A program made the translations under genes and the position numbers. A stretch of DNA of 64,000 nucleotides from Yamagishiella unicocca (taxonomy: Eukaryota; Chlorophyta; Chlorophyceae; Chlamydomonadales; Volvocaceae), in NCBI GenBank assembly GCA_003116995.1, contig BDSL01000004.1, forward strand, positions 248,001 through 312,000, written 5' to 3'. The number at the start of each line of letters is the position of its first letter. Positions within the stretch are counted from its first letter, which is position 1. Positions 20,928 to 32,892 of this stretch are shown here, in pieces. Under the pieces are notes generated by a model. It had not been told where the DNA came from. It did no database searches and was given only the letters and a program-made list of their open reading frames with translations.

Positions 20928-23900
20928 ATGCAAGCAATTGTGCACGTCTGCGACCCTGGCCAACCTGGAAAGACCCGGGATTTCACTTGCAGCGTTGTCA
21001 CCTTAACACAGGGAATGCGGTAGGCAAAACCTGTAACACAATTCGCGGTTTCTAGTTGCCGAGCTGCCCCGTCATATGCATGCAGGTACTTCCACGATGT
21101 TCTGCAGAAGTCAGCTCACAGCCGCACGGGGCCGGTACAAATATCCGTGCACTGCGATGTATCTATCTTTGAATGGCTCTTGGACTACTGCAGCGGACAC
21201 AACACCCGTGATAAAATTACAGTAGAGCGCGTGTTACCCCTGCTGATTGCTTCCAACTTCCTGCAGGCGAGTGCTCCTGCGGAATGGGTGGGAGGTTTGC
21301 TGTATGTGCGTGTGAGCGTTGGCAGCGCGTGCCTGTGTGTGCATGGCAGGGGTTGTTACCGTACGCCATACCAAGCACCAAGGTTGTACGCTTGCAAGTA
21401 GCAGGTTACACGTTCTTTTAAGGTCGTGCTTCGTGCCTGATATGTGTGGTTGGTGAGCGGTGGAGTCGAACACATGTTGCGCATGGAAGTAGCTGGGGTC
21501 AAAGGGCGTCGTCGCGGCCGAGAGGCCTGCACCTCATACACCCCGCCTGCAGCCAGCATAGTACCCTGCTAGGCGCAGGCCTGCTCTGCGACCCAGCCTT
21601 GCCTTCCCTTCTCTCCCCCTTGACAACCCAGATGGACGCCCTGGTGTCTGACTGTCTGGGCTTCATGGCAGCGAACCTGGTCGGTGTTGCGCAGCACCAG
21701 CAGCAGCGGGGTGGGCAGGGCGGGGACCTGACTGCGCTGCCCCTGGAGCTGCTATCCAAGCTTGCAAAGGTAGGTGCTTGCGACGGGGACGGCTTCCTGT
21801 TAGGCCCCGCCTCGACGCCTCGGCTTTCGCGACTGGTCGGCAATGTCTTCCTCCTTCATGTCGCGATGTAAACCTTAGCCCTCGTTCCTTCCCTCTGACA
21901 ACACACCTCTCTCTCCGTACTCCACGGCCACCAACGCCTCCCTCTGACCGGCCGCCTATGCTGCTCACGGCGCTTCTCCCGGCTGTGGCGCCCAGCTGGT
22001 TCCGGAGCGCGTTTTGGAGGAGCTGGTCTCCCTCTCGGCGGCGGACACGCGCACAAGGTTTGGCAGACAGGGTACTTGGCAGCTCTGGGCGGCCTCCTTA
22101 GCAGCAGCCCAGGGCTTGGGAAGTGCTGCTGCCTCCTCATCACTTTTTATTCGCTGCCTCCTGACCCACATCGCGTCTCAGGCCTGCGGCACTTCCGCTT
22201 CCGCACGTCGCTGTTGCGCCCCTTCGAGCGCCCCTGGCCCTCACAAGCAACCTTCGGCCGCCTCTTCCGGCGCTGCAGGCATATGCCGCTGGTGAACCGG
22301 TTGTACAAGTACAAGCTGGAGGGCTGCCTCCGGGAGCTGCGCACCACAGTGGCGCGGTGCTCGGTGTGCCAGGTATGGGATGGTGTGGTGTGATGTGATG
22401 TGGGCTGCGAAGCGCGCAGCATAGCATAGTATGGTGGTGTGCCATCAGACGATTGGCCCTCGAGGCTGGAGGTCCAGCACGCTGTCCGACCCACATCGCT
22501 GTCCGACCCACACCGCTGTCCGACCCACATCGCTGTCCGACCCACACCGCCGTCCCGACCCACATCGCTGTGCGACCCACATCCCTGCCCGACCCTCATC
22601 GCTCCTCGTCCCTTGCCCTGCGCGCGTCATCCCCAACCCAAACCTGCAGTGCTTGTTCAGCTTGGCGGACCGCACCAAGCTGGATTGCGGGGGACCGCCA
22701 CAACACGCTGCGGCTGGCAATGCAAAGGGCGGCGATGAGCTGGGCGGCCGAGGCTCGTCGGCGCAACCGCAGCGCAGGTGGGTGCGTCGGGATTGAGGAA
22801 GGGTAACTGCTGTATGCGAGCACCGGACTGGGCAACGAAGCGGTTATGCCACAGCTTCCCGCCGTTCAACCTGCACCTCCGCCGCCCCTCCCTCGCCCCG
22901 TATGTTTTACTTGGCTCTTGAGTGTTGGCCTACGGGTTTCCTCTCAACCCTTCGCCGCCTCGTCGGGCGCCCAGGTCTGCCGGCAGCAGCAGCGCGGTGC
23001 ACATCCCGGACGCGGCGTGGCGGCTGCAGGAGCACCTGTCCTCCCTGCGCGCCCAGCACATCGCCTGGCGCGGCATCTACTGGCACGTGTGGGGCCTGGT
23101 GCACGTGCTCTACTGCCACAGCTGCATGCAGTTTGTACCTGCGGCGGAGCTGCACCGCTGCACCTTCCACTCGCAGCCGCCCGTCTTCGCGGCGAGCGCC
23201 AGCGTGGCGGGTGCGGCGACTAGGGCAGCACCATCGGGCTTCTTCCCCTGCTGCGGCGCCGCAGCGACCCGCGGGTCGGACCCCAGAGCCTCCGCCACCA
23301 CGGGCTGCTGTGCGCGTGACCACCGGCTGCTGCCCAGCGGCGCAGCGGCCGGCGCACCCCCGCCCACCGGCCTGACGCCGGTAGTGCTGGACACGCTGCA
23401 GCACTGCTCCGCGCTGTTCACCAACCCTGCGGCGCTGATGCTCCGGGAGCCCAGCGCTGACGGGACCTCAGTTCCCGGGGATCTTGACCCCGCAGACGAG
23501 CCGCGCGGCGGACCCAGCCCGCCTTGCGGGCGCCAGCTGCCGTCCTATGGGGGCATGGGCAACAACGATGGCGGGGGGGACTCGGAGGGCCGCCTCATCC
23601 CGCCGGCCATCCAGGCGGTACTCAACTGCGCGGCTGCGGCGGCAGCAGCGGCCACTCAGAGGCGCAGCGACGCGACTACCACGGGACCAGCCGCGCCGGC
23701 AACGGCGGGGGCGCTCGGGTACCTCTCGAACGGCGTATTGGGCCTGGATCCATGCACTTCAGGGCCGGGACCGCCACTGCATCCACCGCCGCCGCCGCCG
23801 CAAGGCAGCCTGCAGTCCCCGCAGCGTTCGACGGGCGCGCCGACGGTCGTCAACTCGCCGCTGCACATCACGGGTAACCCGCAGGTGGACGCGCGCACCG

Positions 23901-26491
23901 TGGCTGCGGCGGTGGTGCGGCGCTTGTCGCGGAGCGGCGGCGGCTCCGGACCGCTGGGTGAGGCGAGCGCGGCGCAGCACCCTCCGAGCCAGCAGCGGCC
24001 CCCGGTGGACCACGCTCGGAGCTTCACCAGCCTGGCCGCGTTGCAGCAGGAGGCGGAGGACCAAGCAGCCGCGGCGGCCTCGGATCCCGTGGATGGCTGG
24101 GCCGCCCGCAGCAGTGAGTTTGCTCGCGGCAGCATCAAGCTGCTCGCCGGGTCATCTCCGCACCCCGGCAGCAGCGCTCCTGGCGGCCTCCACCAGCCAC
24201 TCCACCGCCAGGGAACGCCGCGGGGCTCCCACCACCACCAGCATCAGTCGCAGGGCCCGCTGCGGCCCACGCAAGTGGCGTCAGCTAGAGCCAGCACCGG
24301 CAGCGGAAGCCGCAGCCGCGCTGTCGGACCCGGCCTGGCGCATGCCGGAGCGCACGCGCCCCAGCAACGCCCCCTCCGGAGCAGCAGCCTGGACCTGGTG
24401 GGCCTTACATACGAGCTGCAGGCGTTGGCGCGCAGGGATCCTCAAGAAGTGGTAACCTCGCCGTTGGCTGTGTCCGCGGCGGAGGGCCGGGCGCCGGAGC
24501 GGACCTCCAGCACTCTGTCAGACAACGCAGTGGCGACGGCAGGGGAGCGCGCCCGGACCGAGGCCTTTCGACCGCAGCAGCACCTGCAGCATCGGCCCCA
24601 CGGAGGGCCACCGGGAACTGGGACGGGGCCTAGACGCGACACGTTGCCTCCCAGGCCTGGCGGCCGTGGAGGGCTCGCAGCCGCTGCTACTGCTTTGCAG
24701 CTGCGGCGGCCTCTGCGACCACACACCGAGAACTCCACTCCCTACAGCGACAGCGATGACTGCCCGGGGGAGGACGGAGGCGAAGGGCGCGGCGGGGAGC
24801 CGGCTGAGAGGGATGCTCGCGTTGGAGGTGGGACCTCTCGGAGCAGATCACTGAATCACCCCGGATACAGTGCGACGGGCGCCTCCGGGGGCGGTGGGAA
24901 CCCGCTGCAGCGCAGCGTCCAAGTCGCTTTGTCGCAACAGAGGAGCCGCAGGCAACAGCCGCAACAGCCGCCACAACAAGCGCCGCAGCAGCAACCGCAG
25001 CAGCAACAACCGCAGCAGCAGCAACCGCAGCGTCAGCGCAGCGCTGGCCGGGCCCAGCTGCCGGCTCCGGGGGCGGGGCTGCCGTCCTGGGTTGGAGAGG
25101 ATGCTGCAGCCGACCAGGAGCGGCGGGCGCTGATTGAGCAATATAAGACGCAAACGGTGCTGTCGCCGCGGCCCCACAACGTGCAGATGATATCCATTTC
25201 GGAGCTTCCAGGCGGTGGAGGGGGCGCCGGAGGACCCAGAAAGCGGCGCGAATCCTCGGGGCAGCAAGAGCCAGACCTGCTGTCGAGCGACGGGCCGTTT
25301 GCTGCGGCCAGCAAAGCGACGCATGCCACCCAAGCTGCTAGCTGGAGAAGCGCGCGGTTTGGCATCCTGGGGGAAACGGCCATCGGTTCTGGAATCGCGA
25401 CGGAGGCCCCGTCGGCAGCGACGGTGGCCCACGGCCCCGGATTGTTTTCGGTTGCTACGGACGACCCTGACGGGTCGTTGCCCCCGACAGCGGCGGAATT
25501 CAGTCCGGTCGAGCCGCAAGCGGCTACCCGCGGGCGCAAGCTGCGAATGGAGTTGCTGTACGAGGACGACGTAAGGCGGGCCGGTGGGCCTTGCGAATGC
25601 TCATTTGCTGTCCGCGGGGTAGAAAGGGGGCGGGGCGGAGCACCTGCGCGTGGAAGTCAACATTGCGTCTTCTGGTTCGCATTCACACGCCAAGCTTCAT
25701 TCCCCTATCCTACGCTCAGGCCACGTTGCCCCTTCGCACTACACCTTTGACGCTGCCCCTTCATACGCGCTTGTCTCCAGCGCCGTACCCTACGGTGTCA
25801 CGTGTGTTGCGGCGCCCGGTGTCGTCCCCTCTCCCCCCCCCCCAACGAAACGTCTGCCCTAAACGGTTTTCCTTCGTACACGGGTTTTCCTTGCAATCCC
25901 CCGCTTTCCCCCTTTCCCCAGAACTACCGCATGGATGTGCTGGTGCAGCACCTGCTGGCCTGCCGGCCCTCCACGCGGTCGGGCGGAGGCAGGGACCAGC
26001 ACCCAGCTCGCGGGAGGCCCGCCCTGGCATCAGCGCGGGGGCCCCCTCGGGGTGGTGCGACCAGCAGGCCCACATCCGCTGCGGCAGCTGCGCACGCTGG
26101 CAGGCAGCAGCGGCCCCGCTCCCGTAGCGTGTCGCACCTGCAGCGCCTGCAGGGCGCGTACATGCGCGGGGGACATGCGTCTGGGACGGGGCAGGCGTAT
26201 GCAGGTGGCGGAGGTGGATATGGGGGCAGGGGAGGCAGCATGACGGGCCCCGGCGACGGCGGCGGCCGCAGTGCTTTCGATGCGTATGCCAGCCGAACTG
26301 AGGGCGCGTCAATAAACGGCGGCGGCGGCTTCTCGGGTGTGAGCGACGCGTGGGATGGCCGGTGGGCGAAGACGGGCACGGGACATGGGGGGAGCATGGA
26401 CTTCTCAAGCGGAAGCGGCTTCGGAGCAGCCGCGGGACGACAAGCGGAGGTGCGGCCTGTTTCGGCGCCTAGGACCCGTCGATACATGTGA
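20928..26491 (+). CDS. SANBR/KIAA1841-type BTB protein, 8 exons
   Basis: Exons: 20928-21019, 21086-21266, 21632-21769, 21996-22071, 22182-22372, 22650-22777, 22975-25570, 25922-26491. They total 1,323 residues, all in phase. Residues 1-140 form the BTB domain typical of human SANBR (DUF3342 family): RDFTC, VHCDVSIFEWLLDYC, IASNFLQMDALVSDC. A cysteine pair (CSVCQC, about 222-227) and a second knuckle (CHSC...HRCTFH, 316-334) bracket the conserved GIYWHVWGLVHVLYCHSC and suggest a zinc-bound core. A long Ser/Gly/Gln-rich middle, unlike the shorter animal protein, leads to a conserved tail (LRMELLYEDDNYRMDVLVQH). No SANT domain is seen, and an in-frame stop lies at 20877 upstream of the ATG, so it is absent unless an upstream exon was missed. 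The intron after exon 2 starts with GC. In animals the family acts in the nucleus as a regulator of class-switch recombination. The algal role is unknown. Confidence 0.87.
22481..22605. repeat. 17-bp tandem repeat in an intron of the SANBR-like gene
   Basis: About seven units of CTGTCCGACCCACATCG with scattered changes lie in the intron 22373-22649. Confidence 0.8.
25850..25900 (+). repeat. Intronic repeat family A in the last intron of the SANBR-like gene
   Basis: The CTAAACGG, TTTTCCTTCGTACACGGG and TTTTCCTTGCAA blocks match other copies of the family. It is in sense orientation and ends about 20 bp before the acceptor of exon 25922. Confidence 0.7.
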
Positions 26492-29192
26492 ACTGTGTTT
26501 ATCACCGTTGTGCCGCTTGTGACAGAGCCCTGAACCCTCGTGTCCGATGTTATGATTGCCCGGCCTGAAGAGTGGCCGAGTGGTCGTCTACTGATGTCCG
26601 CGGATGCCGGGACTTTTTTGTGTTCGCCTCGCTTCCAATCTAGGGTATGCAAAGAGTCAGTGCGCACACAATAAATATGTCCGTGCATTACAGACTTTTG
26701 CACCGCACACGGGACTGCACTAGCTGGGTGCAGCGATAGGCCGCGCGGCCACGACCCAGCCTCGCCTGCTCGGCTGGTGGCGTCCCGCGGCTTTTACGTC
26801 ATTTCTGCGCTCGCAACCAACCGTGCGCTGAGCCTTTACTCAACACGCTACTAGAGGTACATTCGCCACAAACATTACCGCCTATACAAATCGAGGCACC
26901 CACGCATGTTAGTGTGCCGGGCTCTCACCTACGCCCCAAGATGTGCCCGTGCACCCGGGGCTGGGCCACCGACGTGTACATCGCGCGCACATGGGGACGC
27001 ATACGAGGGAAGCGCCCGACACGGCAGCCAAGCAGCCGCCGCCTCAAACAGAGCCTAAAAAAAGAGCAATCAATCATAAGGGAACTCGTAATTCGGCAAA
27101 GACCTGTTTATAATCAAAGACAAGCCGACAGACTAGCAACTTGCTAGGGAAACAACCCGCCAGCAGGCGCCTCTTGTTATGGCACAGCGAATGAGTGGCC
27201 TCAAGTGAGGCCCACTCCGGAATAAGAATGGATGTTGTCAATAATCATACCTGTGGAACAAATGTGCATTCATATCTGTGTGCTGTGAATTTAGGGTCGA
27301 CAGGCACGTCCCACAAGAGTGCCGGCCTGATGCCGTGGGTGTGCGCGCATGTACGACAAAAGGCGGACAAGTAACCCATCCCCTTTTTTAACCACCTGCA
27401 ACCAACCACCCGTTGTTCGTTGAAAAACCGGGGCGCGGGCTAAGCAGGTCTCTGCACGGAACCCCCCAACTGGCACACAAACAGATATACCGTATGCTGG
27501 AACACGCCACCGAGCGCTACAATACGCTGGGGCTGCTTTGCAACGGCCCGCCCCTTGGAAGCATGCCGTCCCGCCGGGACTGCCATGCTACCATTACCCC
27601 GCAGCACTTGTAGATACTACCGCAGCCCGCAGGACCGCGTGGATCGCAAGATACGGCCCCGCGGTCGCCACTCGTGAAGCTGCGCACCCCATTCCTCCGC
27701 AACGACACCCGACTGGTGCAAGGCACACCAGCCGCAGAGGTGGACACATTAACGCGCCCACGGACGTCACATGGTGGAAGCCCCACCGGGACGCACGACT
27801 CGTCCAGATTAACATCACGTCAACATGTAGCTCTACAGGCAAGCGTGACGGTTCAGCTCGCGGGTGCAGGACGCCGCAGGGAGGCCGCGTACCACCCCGC
27901 ATGGCTGGGCCCCAGCGAGCTCCCCGGCACCGACCGCGCAGTGTGCCCCTGGTAGGGGTTCACCCGGCTGCGACAACGCTGCCGCTACTGCCAATAGGAT
28001 TATCTTCATTACCTGGCCGCCAGCAGCATCCACATGTCTGCCTTAGTACATCCTGGCGCCTCCGTAGCCTTGGAAGCTGGAGTGAAAAGACTATCCACGC
28101 GCTCCTGAAAGTGATCCAACGGCCACAACAATGGATGGAGCCTGTCCCATTCAGACCCGTGGCACCAGACGTTCCGCAACACGGCGCGGACGTCGCAGCG
28201 ACGGACGGCTTTTAGCAATCCCTGCAGACCGGCGAACCAGGCCAAGGGCATCACAGGTCTGATAACGAAAGCAAAACACTGCAGCGCCTCATAGCACAGG
28301 GACCAGCCTTCGCATATAACTAGCCTTATTCCCCAAATGACAGCGACCAAACGTAAAGCAATAAGGGCCTGAGCGCTGGTTGCTATACACTGCCTTCCGC
28401 TAGGCGTTACCCCTGCCGCGCTAAACCCCAGCTGTCAAGCACAAGTCAACAACAGCCCAACAGCACCCTGCGTTAACACATTTCAATGGCAAGTGCTGCT
28501 CAACCCTGCATCGCTCCCCCATCAAACAAGACTCGCAAACAAGCGATGATCCTCGCCGGGTCAGCAACGTCTCAACACAACGGACCGCGCTGGTGAGGTG
28601 GTCATGTTGGAGCGTGCACTGCATGCGGTCCGCGACCGCGACCATCTTCCACGTATTTTTATGCATAATGGACGGGGAGCTGCCCTCATCCAGCCTGCTC
28701 GTTCCCATGAAACGACATCCATCCATCTCAGCACCCCAGCATGCCCGGCCGGCTGCGTATGCCGACGACTGTACCGTACAGGGCACGCCTGCGCCGCAGG
28801 ATGTGGACAGAGGCCGACACGAGCGCAAAATGCGGCACGCTAAGGTCTGCGCAGAAACCTTAGCTGCTTCAGAGCGCCCAGCGCTTCCTTGGTTGCCTCT
28901 CCCTCCAGAACGATGCCAGATAACCGGGCCCGAAATACTTCTTCTTGCACATGATCGACAGCCCCGAGAGCACGAGCCACCGTCCGGCCTCTTCCTCCCC
29001 CCCAAGACCGTCAATAACACGCGTGTTCGGCATCAGCATGAACCCTGCGGATGGCAGCCCGGCGACCTCACCACTGACAGCCGTCGGTGCGGTAAGCGGC
29101 TTTGGAACCATTCGGACCTTGCTGTGGCAACAACGCAGGCCACGACGTGGGCCAGCTAGGACACAACGGCTCTCTGCCCGCCGCCCCTCCCC
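26492..29192. other. Convergent intergenic region
   Basis: The 3' ends of the SANBR-like gene (plus) and the unrecognised gene (minus) face each other across 2.7 kb. An AATAAA occurs at 26671 but no TGTAA was found close to either stop. Open frames here (for example 27538-28215 on plus and 29020-28421 on minus) have no motif, no low-complexity coding signature and no family likeness. Confidence 0.45.
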
Positions 29193-31395
29193 TCACGCAA
29201 GCGTGGGCATCGGGTCAACGGAGGTGAACTCTGCAAACACCAGCACCGCCAGACGGGGGTGCGGGAGGCAGTTACCAAAGAAATCGCTGACCTCCTGTGG
29301 CAGCACTGCCTTCATGACGTGGAACAGCTCGGTGGACATCGACCCCAGCAGCAGGTCAATGGGGATGCCATCTGGCCCCTGGTTCATGACCAGGACCTTG
29401 CGGGAGAGGCTGTGCAGGTGATGGCGCAGCGCGCATACGGCCTGCAGGATCTGCGTGAACGCTGGGTCCTGCATCAGCTGCATCCGCAAGTACGACATGT
29501 CCATGCAGCGCTTGCGCTTCTGCACGACCGGCAGCTCGTGCATTTCGTCGTACAGCATTGACACGGGCAAAAGCTTGTCGTAGAAGTCACGCATCGACTC
29601 GGAGTTGAGGAAGTTGTAGGCCGACAGCATGAGCTGCACCAGTACGCTACGAGCCGACACAAACTCCTGGACTAAGTGGCTCGAAAGCATCTGCTGCATC
29701 AAAGGCACATTGTCCAGGCTGCCACTGCTGCTGCCGCTGCCTCCGCCACCCGAGCTTGCGGCGCTGGCACCGCCAGAGCTGGCAGCGCCGCCTGAACCGC
29801 TACCAGGCGTGACGCCGAAGGACGCGGCGGCTGCAGCCGCGGCCGCAGCACTGGCAGCGGGCGAAGGCCGCGGCGGCGGTGGCGGCGGCGGCCTGAAGTG
29901 CGCCATGCTAGAAGGGCCGCCGAGCCCGCCCGAGTGGTGATGGGGCCATTCGCCAGGAGCGGGCGCAGACATGCGGCTCTGTAGCTGAGACGGCTTGGGC
30001 GGTGGGGGCGGCGGCGGAGGCGCCTGCATTGGCATCTGGGCCATCTGCGTTTGACAAAGAAGGGGGCGCCGAAATAAATTGTCAGTACATCCCGCATGCA
30101 TGGCGAACAGGTTTGAGGCAAACGGGCCGCGGTCCGTTACAAATGGACGTTGTACGTTGTCAGGATGTAAGCCTCGAGGAATGAAGGACAGGCCACAAAG
30201 CTGAACCCCACAATGCAGGCTTGGCCTTCCAGTGTCATGCATTAGTTGCCATGTACTGACCTGTTGTTGCTGTTGCTGCTGCTGAAGGTCGCCGGCCTTG
30301 GACAACAGCACATCGACAAGCTTGGGACTCTGCAGCAGCTGCACCAATGTCGCCGCGTCTACACCGCGCTCCGCTGCCGCCTGAGCTAGGGCGTTGGCGA
30401 AGGCCATCGTAAGCTGACCCTGACCAGAGCCACTGCCGCTGCTGCTATTGCCGCCAGCGCCCCCACTACTGTTGGCCCCACCGTTGCCCATGCCCAAAAT
30501 GCTGTTGGGCGTCGAGGGCGGGGGAGGTGGAGGTACCTGGCTAGGAGGAGCCTGGCCTGGTGTTGGCGCGTGGACGGTGAGGAGCGACGCTGAGGGCATC
30601 ATGAGCATATGATCAGACGGCGCTAGCATTTGACGAGGCGTTATCGGTGAGCCGCTGTGCATTGCGGAAGATCCTGCGTCAACTGCCGATGCGTTCATAA
30701 CTCCCGCCGCTAGACCCAGTGATCCAGTAGAAATCGTTGGCGTGCTCAACGCTGAGCCACCGAGGCCCGCTAGACCGCTGTCAAAAGGCTTCAGAGGCGT
30801 ATGCGGCACCGAAACTGAAGAATGCGCGTAGCCGCTTTGCGTCGTCGACTGCTGCTGCGGAGGTTGGGGTGGCGGAGAAAGGCTTTGGCTCTGACCAAGT
30901 AAGCCCGGGTGTGATGGCGTGCCGCTTGTCGAGGTCACGGCCGCGGCCTCATAAGCATGCTGAAGACGGGCCTGCGCCTCCCTCTCTTGCTCTACATGAT
31001 GAGAGTATTGCCTGAAAATTTCCTTGTGTTCCTGGCTAAGACCATGGAGTCCGAAATCCGCGCCTGCGCGCCCACACAATTTCCAAAGTTCAGGAAATAG
31101 CTGTCGAGGAGCAGGGCGCATGTGCAACAACATCCAGCAGGTATATATGCGAAGTGTATTACATGAGCGCCAGAATGGTGCACTCGGCAGCTAAGGAACT
31201 GCAGGTGAACTTACCCGCGAAAAGCAGGCCCTGCTGGCCCTCGGACGCCTGACCTAGTAGCTCATCATTCGGAGACCCCAGGTGATCCTGGAATCCTCCA
31301 AACAGGTTCATGGCTGGCGCCGCCATGGGCCACGAAGGCGCGAAGTCAAGTAGGGAGGTGCCTAACGCCTCACAGCCGCAGGAGCCAAGAGGCAT
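29193..31395 (-). CDS. Unrecognised protein with helical C-terminal domain and long disordered middle, 3 exons
   Basis: Exons: 31395-31215, 31063-30261 and 30044-29193, GT-AG and in phase, giving 611 residues from the first in-frame ATG. The N-terminus (about 1-110) includes a charged helix (EHKEIFRQYSHHVEQEREAQ). The middle is Ser/Gly/Pro/Gln-rich with a poly-Gln run at the first splice junction and poly-Pro and poly-Ala runs after it. The last ~150 residues are compact and helical: SARSVLVQLMLSAYNFL, DFYDKLLPVSMLYDEM, QILQAVCALRHHLHSLSRKV, ELFHVMKAVLPQEVSDFFGN. I do not recognise the family. The layout suits a nuclear scaffold or co-regulator, which is inference only. The second intron is 216 nt with no stop in frame, so its retention would insert 72 residues. 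Confidence 0.78.
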
Positions 31396-32892
31396 TAGTT
31401 TGCATCCGCGGTAACTTCTATGCCGGTGGTACTCTACGCTAGCAGAGAAAAGCACTGAAAGAGGGAGGAGGCCCAGCGTTACCGATGTTACCGATGTTAC
31501 AGTCCGTACACAGTACGGAGAACACGCGAGTCGGACACCGACATGATAGAAAAATCAGAACCCGTTCTCGGAACTACGATACGGTGATGCAGAGCTGAAC
31601 GGAATATGTTGTTCCTCTGAACGTCTGGGGTGGAAGCTTGAACACAGCTCGCGGGAGACGTGTATGCGGGACAACGTATCTATTGAGCGTTTAGGTAATC
31701 CGGACGTAAAGTAGGCAACATTATGCTATCATAATTTAGGCAATGTTTAGAAGGCTGCAATTAGTGAAATTATCCAGGGTCCAGTGCGACCTGAGACTTG
31801 TTTCGGTCTACGAAACGTTACCCCAGACCTCGCCATTCGAAGCCTGCGCACCATAAGCTTTCCCTTCATTGAGAATGGATTGTGTGTCTTAGATTTACTG
31901 TGTGCATGTGTTTTGTTGCGTATGCCGCGCCATTGCTTAGCCCGTGCAAGCCTTTGCTAGTAACACCCAAACGCGGATGCCCTGGCATGCCTTGACAGAT
32001 TAATAAGACTCTGCGGTGGTTCCGATCACTCGTGTACTCTGACGGGGGCGTTGGTTTGGGTTTAGTACTCTACTCCTCCGCGTGACTCCGCCCTGTTTGA
32101 GATTGTTTTCTTCGCCCCGCACCCTCACACGCACTCCAATTGTTGTTGAGACGTCAGCAAGCCCTAATCAAGACAAGAGTTTGGACGCGACGTGCACGCA
32201 CGTGAACGCAACTGATCAGTTCTTGTTCAGGACTCATCCACGTGGTTGCAAGAACCCTTCCTCAAAATGGGAGACCGTTTATGTTACTGCCAATAGATGC
32301 AGTGCTCCTGTGGGCACAAGAATGCCTGCCAACTGCAGACACGGTCATATATCATGCGGATCCCCCACGCTCGGCCAACACTCCCAGCAGGGCCTTACGG
32401 GGCCAAGCCCTTGCTGCGCTGGCCCTCATGCACGAATGCTCCTTGGCGCACAGCCGTCACAAATCGCTTGAACCCTGCGCTCGACATCTCGATGGAATCG
32501 CCCATCCGCATGTCATACCACATGCGCTTGACCTATCATGTGTAACACACCGCTCAGTGTAGTCAGCCCTGACAACATATCCGTTACCTTGTGGCCCCCA
32601 TCACCACCCCGTCCAGATACCAGTGGTATGCCCTTCCTAATAGTCAGCCCCAAATCCAATTCGTAACGACTATAGCATGGAAACAATTGTGTCCTTGAGC
32701 CAGACTCCATGCTCCGCTGTGGGTTTAACCCACCTAAGGAACAGGAACCCCAAAACAATGCCCACCCGCTATTCCCTCCCAACCCCCAGGACAAAACCAC
32801 CACAGAACCCACTCAGTGCACTCCAGCGGTGGCCGCCCGACCGTGTCCGCAAAACTTGTACCCCCATTCATTCTTTTGCTTTTCCGCCTCCA
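31396..32892. other. Intergenic region
   Basis: This lies between the start of the unrecognised gene and the 3' end of SEC13, both on minus. It should contain the promoter of the former and the 3' UTR of the latter. No coding frame was supported. Confidence 0.45.

Noticed and set aside
27538..28215. 225-codon plus-strand frame between convergent genes
   Set aside because: Pro/Arg/His-rich composition without domains. It lacks the Ala/Gly/Gln signature of local coding exons.
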